DNA of 64,000 nucleotides from UBA4421 sp028228615 (GTDB lineage: Bacteria > Pseudomonadota > Gammaproteobacteria > Pseudomonadales > Azotimanducaceae): assembly GCA_028228615.1 (NCBI GenBank), contig JAOJBS010000006.1:49570-113569 (forward strand). Reading direction: 5' to 3'. The position numbers were made by a program, and so were the translations under genes. Position 1 is the stretch's first letter. Each line of letters opens with the position of its first letter. A model generated the notes under the pieces. The model was not told the origin of the DNA and searched no databases. It was given only the letters and a program-made list of their open reading frames with translations. Positions 27,197 through 33,480 of this stretch are shown one piece after another.

Positions 27197-27230
27197 AGAG
27201 CAGCGGGTAATGCTGCTCTGGTCTATTTTT
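27197..27230 (+). terminator. Rho-independent terminator after the hydrolase gene
   Basis: AGAGCAGC (27197-27204) pairs with GCTGCTCT (27212-27219) around a seven-base loop, followed by GGTCTATTTTT. It lies between the convergent hydrolase and penicillin-acylase genes. A second dyad, TTACTAGG/CCTAGTAA (27095/27121), lies upstream without a T-run. Confidence 0.65.
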
Positions 27231-27291
27231 AGGCGCGACTTTTCAGGTTCTCTTTTTCAACCTCTGCCTTTTGGTCTCTACTTCTCAGGCT

Positions 27292-29637
27292 CTACTCCTC
27301 AGGTTCAAGGGTAATGGTAAACGCCTTGTGCGCTTCCACTCTGGCTCTTGAATAAACCATAGGCAGATGACTGTCTGTGGCCCAGTTCTTCAATAGGTTG
27401 TCATAGTAGGGCGAACTAGGGTTGCCAGACTGTCCTGGCGCATTGGTCATTTTCGCCTCGTCCCAATTACCCACATCTACCACCATCCTAAAAGAAGCGC
27501 CGCTTCTAACCAGGAAGTTATCTGGGTTATAGCCGGTATTGTTGGTGGTGTTTTCGCTGCCACCACGAGGGTACTCGGGAATAGTCATTTGCGTTTTCAG
27601 TTCGCCGCTCGCTAAAGACAGTAATGGGTGCGAAAACTTTATTTTGTGTAAGTCGCCCCACTGCCAATTACTAGGCTCGTCACCCAAAAGGTCTTTGGTT
27701 TCATTCCATGCAGCGTCCAGCGTATTTGACGCAATACTTTGGCCCTGCTCAGTTTCTAGTAGCTTTAAGGCAGTCTGTGTATCTATCCTCGGGCTGGCAG
27801 CACCTAGGTCTTTCGATAGCGTTTCGCCTAAGGCGGGTCCAAGGTGACGGTAGTACCAGACATTCCATAGGGCGGCGGCGGCGCTGTTGGTGTTCAGTTT
27901 ATGATCCCAGCCAGCCAACAACTGCGATGGCGCAGCTTTGCGCGATAAGAGCACTGGCACTTGGGCAAGTACAGAACGAGCAAAAACCGACTCGTAGTCT
28001 CTTTGTAGCGCTAACGAATCTTCCATGGAATGCTCTTCATCTGCCTCAAGTACTTCCCATAAGCGGCGATAACGCCAAGGCGCAGACCATTCAAATCCCA
28101 CCTTATAAGTTTCAATAGGGTAGTCGTCAGGCAGGCTCATAGCATTAGCAGTGCCGCTGAAACCACGCTCCGGGTTATATTCTTCAGGCAGCACATCCAT
28201 GTCGAAGTAGCCATCCCACTCATAACTGCCGTCACCGGGCACTGGTAAAAGCCCATCCCAATTGTCGCGCTTAGGGAATCTGCCCGCAGGCTTGTAGCCA
28301 ATATTGCCGTCAGTGTCTGCGTAGACCTGATTCTCAGAAGGCGCGCCCCAGCGATTCAACGCGCCAACAAACTCGCGGAAGTTCTGAGCGCGCATATATT
28401 CAATGCTGCCAAAGTAGGGAGACATACCTGGTTCCAACCACGCAGCGCGTACAGCGAAGGCATGCTTTTTAGTTTGGCTAACAATAGGACCGTGACGAGA
28501 GAATAACAGCTCAATGCTCTGGCTAGGCGCGCCTTTAACTTTGATAATCTCAGTCACCTGAGTAAAAGGCTCAACACCGTTCTGGTAGCGATAGCCGTTC
28601 TTAGCCTTGCGATAAACGTAAAGGTCTTCTTGGTCGATAGGGAAAATAGTTAAACCAAAAGCAATGCGCTCATTATGACCAATAGAAATGCCCGGCAGAG
28701 CAGGTTCGCCAGCACCAATGACGTCAATGCCTGGGCCATTAAGATGGGCTATATAACGCAGGGAAGGCACCGCATGGCCACGGTGAGGATCGTCCGCCAA
28801 AATAGGACGGCCAGTGGTGGTGCGATCGCCTGCCACAACCCAGTTGTTACTGCCCACGTCTAACCTATGGGCGTCAACCACAGCTTGGGCCAGCGTTTGC
28901 TGCTTTGGGTTCGCCTGAAACTTCACTGGTGCTTTCGCCAGCAAGTAGTTGTCTAAAACATCATCAGGAATCACACAAGGGTCCAAACCCTTAGGCACCT
29001 TAGCTTCCCAAGACGGCTCCAATACCTTCCATTGAGCCGCTTCTTCCAACTGATCTCTGCATGCGAGCCTGGCACGCCAAACCTCGGTGACCACATTGCG
29101 CCACAAACCATTGCTGCGAATACGTACAACATCCTCAGGCTGCCAAATAGACGGGGCATAACCTAGTAATGCAAATTCAGGAGGCATCAGATCAGGGTTT
29201 TGTTGGGCCGCCTTAACAAAGGCGTTTATACCCGCAACAAACGACTCCGTAATACGCTTGGCATCGTTGCCATAAGCCAGCCACTCGCTGTACATGTCTT
29301 TGCGGTAAAGAAACATACGTGCAGCTTTATCCTGCGCCACGTAGTCAGCACCGAAGACTTCCGACAACTGACCCAAACCACGACGACGCCAAGTATCAAT
29401 CTGCCAAAGACGATCCCGCGCAGCATTAAAGCCCTGAGTAAAAAACACATCGTAGTGATCGTTAGCGTAAATGTGCGGCACCCCCCACTCATCCACAATA
29501 ATTTCGGCGGGTAGTGAAAGCCCAGCAACCTTGTAGGTTGAATCTGCCGTTAGGGGGTTAGTTTGCACGGCAACAGCGACAGCACTCATACCAAGCAGCG
29601 AAAGGGATAAAGCAAAGTTAAGAAAAAAACGACCCAT
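27292..29637 (-). CDS. Penicillin acylase family protein (Ntn hydrolase)
   Basis: A 781-residue precursor. A signal peptide is evident (hydrophobic 3-24). The alpha-chain motif DEWGVPHIYA (49-58) is followed by a spacer, and autoproteolysis is expected before Ser263 in VGSNNWVVAG, which becomes the N-terminal nucleophile of the beta-chain. The family hydrolyses amides such as penicillins, acyl-homoserine lactones or acylated peptides in the periplasm. All normal segments (DDPHRGHAVPS, GLTIFPIDQEDLYVY, GGSENTTNN) are present and the length is normal. Substrate cannot be told; quorum-signal acylase or peptide acylase are alternatives. Confidence 0.9.
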   Translation of the reverse strand: MGRFFLNFALSLSLLGMSAVAVAVQTNPLTADSTYKVAGLSLPAEIIVDEWGVPHIYANDHYDVFFTQGFNAARDRLWQIDTWRRRGLGQLSEVFGADYVAQDKAARMFLYRKDMYSEWLAYGNDAKRITESFVAGINAFVKAAQQNPDLMPPEFALLGYAPSIWQPEDVVRIRSNGLWRNVVTEVWRARLACRDQLEEAAQWKVLEPSWEAKVPKGLDPCVIPDDVLDNYLLAKAPVKFQANPKQQTLAQAVVDAHRLDVGSNNWVVAGDRTTTGRPILADDPHRGHAVPSLRYIAHLNGPGIDVIGAGEPALPGISIGHNERIAFGLTIFPIDQEDLYVYRKAKNGYRYQNGVEPFTQVTEIIKVKGAPSQSIELLFSRHGPIVSQTKKHAFAVRAAWLEPGMSPYFGSIEYMRAQNFREFVGALNRWGAPSENQVYADTDGNIGYKPAGRFPKRDNWDGLLPVPGDGSYEWDGYFDMDVLPEEYNPERGFSGTANAMSLPDDYPIETYKVGFEWSAPWRYRRLWEVLEADEEHSMEDSLALQRDYESVFARSVLAQVPVLLSRKAAPSQLLAGWDHKLNTNSAAAALWNVWYYRHLGPALGETLSKDLGAASPRIDTQTALKLLETEQGQSIASNTLDAAWNETKDLLGDEPSNWQWGDLHKIKFSHPLLSLASGELKTQMTIPEYPRGGSENTTNNTGYNPDNFLVRSGASFRMVVDVGNWDEAKMTNAPGQSGNPSSPYYDNLLKNWATDSHLPMVYSRARVEAHKAFTITLEPEE

Positions 29638-29944
29638 GGAACTCTCCAGACCAAGTGACTATTTAGAGGGGTAGACTGTAGCAAAATGGGGCAGTGAGCG
29701 TGGAGGATTCTTAAAGGGCGATTAGCTTTGCTGAGACACAAGCGCGCTTATATTTGCCGAGGCAGTTTATCTAGGGGGCTGGTGGTTCTGTAATCCCCCA
29801 TTTATAACCTGAGTTTTAAGTAGAGGGTTAAGCCGCATTCAGCACCTGGCGCGGTAGCACAACCAGGTTATTGAGGCGTCAGAATTAGACGTGATCACCC
29901 AACTGCATCAAGTAATGGTGCTCTTTATGGAACTAAAGTAACCA
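29638..29944. other. Intergenic region, promoter side of penicillin acylase
   Basis: A 307-base gap separating divergent genes. I see no open frame, terminator or convincing attC or attI site here, although the region forms the left border of the accessory island. The final 100 bases contain weak dyads such as CCTGG/CCAGG. Promoters for both flanking genes must lie here. Confidence 0.4.
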
Positions 29945-30823
29945 GTGAATAAAAAAATATTAGTGTTAGGTGGAAACGGCTTTGTTGGGCGGCATGCAGT
30001 AACGCACCTAAATAGCGTTGGCGCGAAAGTAACAATTGGCACTCGTAACCCTAAGAGAAACAAAGGCAGCACTACACAAGCGAAATATAGGCTTGAAGAT
30101 CTAACGCATCGCAGCGATCGGGAGTCTGCTGCTCTCGAATACGATGTCATTCTAAACTGCGTTGGTATTCTGCGACAGCGAGTCGGCGAGACATACGACG
30201 CCATTCATCACCTTGCGCCACAAGCTATAGCTAAAGCATGTTCTTCAACTAACACAAGATATGTGCATGTATCCGCTCTTGGCTTATCGGTAGAAGCTAA
30301 AAGTAGATTCTTAACGTCTAAGTTTACAGGCGAAAAAGCCATAATGAATTCTGGTTGCGACTGGGTAATTGTCCGGCCATCCCTTCTAGATGGTGAGGGG
30401 GGTTACGGTGCTGGGTGGCTCAGAGGCATTGCCAAGACACCAATATTCATAGTTCCAAACTCAGCAAAAGGAAGAATCGCTGCGCTTACCGTTGAAGATG
30501 CGGGTGCAGCACTTACTAAATTGTGTATCTCTTCTGCCGTTGATCTTGATTTGGTGAATGCCAGAGTATTTGAACTAGGCGGGGAAGAATCGCATTCTTT
30601 TGAGGAATACATTAGAGGGATAAGAAAAAGATACTCAAGTAGTAAATCTTTGTGCGTAACAATTCCTGGCTGGCTAGCACGAATCGGAGCACATATTTGC
30701 GACCTCTTGCACTTTAGCCCCTTTTCTTTGGGTCATTGGGAGTTACTTTGCAAGGACAATGTTCTGATAAATAACAAACTGCCCACACTTCTAGGTCGTG
30801 CGCCCACAAAGGTTGTATCTTAG
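29945..30823 (+). CDS. NAD(P)-binding atypical SDR / NDUFA9-like epimerase family protein, likely integron cassette gene
   Basis: 292 residues, GTG start; no strong Shine-Dalgarno. The N-terminal nucleotide-binding loop is VLGGNGFVGRHAV, followed by DVILNCVGILR and VHVSALG, characteristic of atypical short-chain dehydrogenases (complex I NDUFA9-like, complex-I intermediate or nucleoside-sugar epimerase-like). The usual YxxxK is replaced by a loosely placed KSRFLTSKFTGEKA. It may bind cofactor structurally or reduce a small substrate. Its base and codon use is more A/T-rich than its neighbours. The stop codon lies eight bases before an attC-like site, exactly the arrangement of a mobile integron cassette. 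Confidence 0.82.
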   Translation: MNKKILVLGGNGFVGRHAVTHLNSVGAKVTIGTRNPKRNKGSTTQAKYRLEDLTHRSDRESAALEYDVILNCVGILRQRVGETYDAIHHLAPQAIAKACSSTNTRYVHVSALGLSVEAKSRFLTSKFTGEKAIMNSGCDWVIVRPSLLDGEGGYGAGWLRGIAKTPIFIVPNSAKGRIAALTVEDAGAALTKLCISSAVDLDLVNARVFELGGEESHSFEEYIRGIRKRYSSSKSLCVTIPGWLARIGAHICDLLHFSPFSLGHWELLCKDNVLINNKLPTLLGRAPTKVVS

Positions 30824-30830
30824 AGTTGGC

Positions 30831-30950
30831 CACAATCTAACAGGGGGTTGCACTCGGGCAGTATGCGCCGCGCCTGAAACCGTGTTTTTATTTTGCTGCA
30901 GTGCATTCAGCCACTACGCAAACTTTCCGCGAGCTGGGCGTTAGGTTGTG
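30831..30950 (+). mobile_element. attC-like integron recombination site
   Basis: Outer arms CACAATCTAAC (30831-30841) and GTTAGGTTGTG (30940-30950) are complementary at 10 of 11 positions and contain the consensus pair RYYYAAC (ATCTAAC) and GTTRRRY (GTTAGGT). The two inner halves, starting CTCGGGCAGTATGCG and ending CGCAAACTTTCCGCGAG, also pair imperfectly with bulged bases, as in attC hairpins. It directly follows the preceding gene's stop. No integrase gene or second clear attC is in the window, so this would be an isolated cassette. Confidence 0.6.
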
Positions 30951-31033
30951 AGAAGGGGTAAATCAACGCTTATGAGAAAAGATCGGCATTAGCTGTAGCG
31001 TTTCATTTCCTACTCCAAGCAAACCTTAGTTGC

Positions 31034-31204
31034 ATGTTGGTGAAATTTGGAGAACGGCATTGCAATAAACGCCTTCGTGGGGATTACACCTCGATTCAGT
31101 CGCCGACAGTGTTGTCTGTGGTGAACGCTTGTTTGACTTGGCTATTTCCTGAATGTGTGACGCAGTTGACAAAATTAGAGGGTTCTCGCTATTTGGCCAA
31201 ATAG
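31034..31204 (+). CDS. Small open frame, 56 residues, doubtful
   Basis: An ATG-initiated frame (MLVKFGERHCNK onward) behind the attC-like site. It has no clear ribosome binding site and no recognisable domain. It may be a cassette remnant or chance. The rest of 30951-31263 holds nothing else I can identify. Confidence 0.15.
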   Translation: MLVKFGERHCNKRLRGDYTSIQSPTVLSVVNACLTWLFPECVTQLTKLEGSRYLAK

Positions 31205-31263
31205 ATAGTCATAGTTAAATAGATTAGCGAGATCTGTACGTTTGGTGGCCTTAAGGAATGACA

Positions 31264-31581
31264 ATGCAATACGACAACGATTTGGAGTCGCTCCACAGAG
31301 AACTCTTTTTGTCGGTAAGAGACATCTTGCTTGGTATAGCTGGAACTGAGGAAACAAAGAAGGAGAAGATCACTACCTATTCCTACAACGGGGCGGGCCT
31401 TTGTCATATGCGTACTATGCCTCATGGCATTGATGTTGGTTTCCTAAAGGGATTCAAGATGGAAGATAAGTACGGATTGTTACACGGGGAAACTAAACGC
31501 ATGCGGGTTTTGTCGTTGGATAAGCTTTTGTCTGAAGAGCTTGAGTTTTATCTAAATGAAGCGATTGCTAAAAGCAGCTAG
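31264..31581 (+). CDS. DUF1801-like small protein
   Basis: 105 residues. AAGGA six bases ahead supports the ATG at 31264 over the one at 31258. The sequence shows a helix-rich N-terminus, then TYSYNGAGLCH, GIDVGFLKGF, YGLLHGETKRMRVLSLD. The pattern of hydrophobic GVDLGFFRG followed by GLLEGTGKRMR-like sequence recalls the DUF1801/YdhG family of small alpha-beta proteins of unknown function. It lies in the accessory island behind the attC-like site and may be a second cassette whose own attC has been lost. Function unknown. Confidence 0.65.
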   Translation: MQYDNDLESLHRELFLSVRDILLGIAGTEETKKEKITTYSYNGAGLCHMRTMPHGIDVGFLKGFKMEDKYGLLHGETKRMRVLSLDKLLSEELEFYLNEAIAKSS

Positions 31582-31756
31582 CTAGGTAAACAAATATTTA
31601 GCGCTGGGTAAAGTGAGTCGGGCGCTCTCGCTTTTTTGCTATTAGCATTTGTGCAAAACGGAACTATTTGTATAAAGCGGCAATTGTCTGGATCGTTGAT
31701 TATCACTTTTAATGGTCTGCCTAAAATTTCTATTACTAAATATCGAGTGTTAAGAA

Positions 31757-32080
31757 ATGAATGTCATTGAACGCGAAATGCTCAGGGCTAAGAAATCGGA
31801 TTACCTAAGCCTAGCGTTGTCTGGTTCTGTCGGTGTTTTACTTCTGTTTTGGGCTGCAATACACCCAATAGGTTTTGCCGCTAATTCATTGGCTGTATTT
31901 AACATCTATGGCGCATTGGTTCTCGCATTATCCGGCGTTTGGATTCTGGCAATACGTGGCTATCGCAGCGCGGCTCTATCAGATAGGGAAATTGTTGAAT
32001 GCCAAAATGCGGTAGCTATTCGACCCAAAAAAAGCCCTCACAGGAATCTCCTTGAGGGCTTTTTAATTGCGCTTGATTGA
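31757..32080 (+). CDS. Hypothetical small membrane protein, 3' end inside a terminator
   Basis: 107 residues with two predicted membrane helices (about 17-35 and 48-66) and short charged ends. No family is recognised. The ribosome binding site is weak (TAAG). The last 18 residues are encoded by the nrdB terminator hairpin at 32029-32064, an unlikely origin for conserved protein sequence. The original 3' end may therefore have been lost when the island joined the nrdB side, and the gene may be a truncated remnant. Expression is uncertain. Confidence 0.4.
   Translation: MNVIEREMLRAKKSDYLSLALSGSVGVLLLFWAAIHPIGFAANSLAVFNIYGALVLALSGVWILAIRGYRSAALSDREIVECQNAVAIRPKKSPHRNLLEGFLIALD
32029..32064 (-). 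terminator. Bidirectional rho-independent terminator of nrdB
   Basis: AAAAAGCCCTCA (32029-32040) pairs with TGAGGGCTTTTT (32053-32064), with an inner AGGA/TCCT pairing. On the minus strand, reading out of nrdB, the stem is followed by a run of seven T, a strong intrinsic terminator; the plus strand also ends in T residues. Confidence 0.85.
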
Positions 32081-32124
32081 GGCGGCCCTAATCTAACGCT
32101 TTTGACTGAGTACTAGTACTCGTA

Positions 32125-33444
32125 CTAATCCCAAGTCAGTGCGCCACCTGTTTGGTAATCCGTTACTCTGGTTTCAAAGAAGTTTTTCTCTTTCTTTAAA
32201 TCCATAATTTCAGACATCCATGGGAATGGGTTCTTCACGCCTGGGAATTGCTCCGCTAGTCCGATTTGTGCCAATCGTCGATTAGCAATGAACTGCAAGT
32301 ACTCTTCCATCATGTTGGCGTTCATACCCAATACACCGCGTGGCATTGTGTCGCGTGCGTAGGCTACTTCGTGTGTTGTGCCTTCCAAAATCATGTTGCG
32401 TGCAGATTCTTGCATTTCTTGATCCCACAACTCTGGGTTTTCTAGCTTAATCTGGTTAATTACGTCAATGCCGAAGTTCACGTGCATTGACTCGTCGCGC
32501 AAGATGTATTGAAACTGCTCTGAGGTGCCTGTCATCTTGTTGCGGCGGCCCATAGATAGTATCTGGGTGAAACCACAGTAGAAGAAGATGCCTTCTAGTA
32601 CACAGTAGTAGGCGATCAGGTTTTTCAGCAGTGCTTTGTCGGTTTCTAATGTGCCGGTGTTGAAGCCTGGCTCATTAATTTCCTTGGTGTACTTGATTGC
32701 CCAAGACGCTTTAGTCGCTACTGACGGTACTTCGTGATACATGTTGAAGATTTCGCCTTCGTCCATGCCCAACGATTCAATACAGTACTGATACGCGTGT
32801 GTATGAATGGCTTCTTCAAATGCTTGGCGCAGTAGGTACTGGCGGCATTCTGGATTGGTGATTAGGCGATAAATGGCCAATACCAAATTGTTGGCTACCA
32901 ATGAATCTGCTGTTGAGAAGAACCCTAGGCTGCGCTTGATGATTGTGCGCTCATCGTCGCTCAGGCCTTCGTCAGACTTCCACAGTGCGATGTCTGCCGT
33001 CATGTTTACTTCTTGGGGCATCCAGTGGTTGGCGCAGCCGTCTAAGTATTTCTGCCATGCCCATTCATATTTGAATGGCACCAGTTGGTTTAAGTCTGCG
33101 CGGCAGTTGATCATTGCTTTTTGGTCAACGGTAACGCGTTCTGAACGCTCTTCCGAAGTTTCGGCAACTGGCGCTGCAACTGCTGGAGCGGCCACTACTG
33201 GCGTGGGTGTAGGTTCTACTACTGGTGCCGGTGCAGCTTCCTGTACGACTGGTTGCGCTACTGGCGGTGCAGTGTACTGGGGTGCGGCAATTTCTACTGC
33301 GCTCTGTACTGAACTCTGTACTGAACTCTGTACTGAACTCTGTACAGCCGCAGATTCTTCTGCTGCTACTTTTTCTGTTGCTGCCTGGGCAATCACTGCT
33401 TGGTCATTGCTTGGTGCTTCTTCGTAATCATCCCAACTTAACAT
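32125..33444 (-). CDS. nrdB: Ribonucleoside-diphosphate reductase subunit beta
   Basis: 439 residues: class Ia/b radical subunit behind an unusual N-terminal extension of about 100 residues rich in Ala, Val, Pro and Gln. In the ferritin-like core the diiron ligands are visible in TADS (Asp), EEAIHTHAY (Glu, His and the radical Tyr seven residues on), VLEGIFF (Glu) and RDESMHVNFG (Glu, His). The C-terminal GGALTWD would contact NrdA. The extension includes SSVQ repeated in tandem, encoded by 12-bp DNA repeats. With NrdA it makes deoxyribonucleotides. It is 36 bases downstream of nrdA in the same operon. Confidence 0.95.
   Translation of the reverse strand: MLSWDDYEEAPSNDQAVIAQAATEKVAAEESAAVQSSVQSSVQSSVQSAVEIAAPQYTAPPVAQPVVQEAAPAPVVEPTPTPVVAAPAVAAPVAETSEERSERVTVDQKAMINCRADLNQLVPFKYEWAWQKYLDGCANHWMPQEVNMTADIALWKSDEGLSDDERTIIKRSLGFFSTADSLVANNLVLAIYRLITNPECRQYLLRQAFEEAIHTHAYQYCIESLGMDEGEIFNMYHEVPSVATKASWAIKYTKEINEPGFNTGTLETDKALLKNLIAYYCVLEGIFFYCGFTQILSMGRRNKMTGTSEQFQYILRDESMHVNFGIDVINQIKLENPELWDQEMQESARNMILEGTTHEVAYARDTMPRGVLGMNANMMEEYLQFIANRRLAQIGLAEQFPGVKNPFPWMSEIMDLKKEKNFFETRVTDYQTGGALTWD
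33301..33348 (-). repeat. 12-bp tandem repeats inside nrdB
   Basis: CTCTGTACTGAA is repeated head to tail about three and a half times on the plus strand. On the coding strand it encodes successive SSVQ units in the N-terminal linker of NrdB. Copy number may vary between strains by slippage without breaking the frame. Confidence 0.85.
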
Positions 33445-33480
33445 TGCGATACTCCTTTCAACGTTCTTTTTATTAGCTAA

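Noticed and set aside
32085..32100. Second attC end (ATCTAAC near 32091)
   Set aside because: Only a seven-base degenerate match without a partner site or pairing arms; expected by chance.
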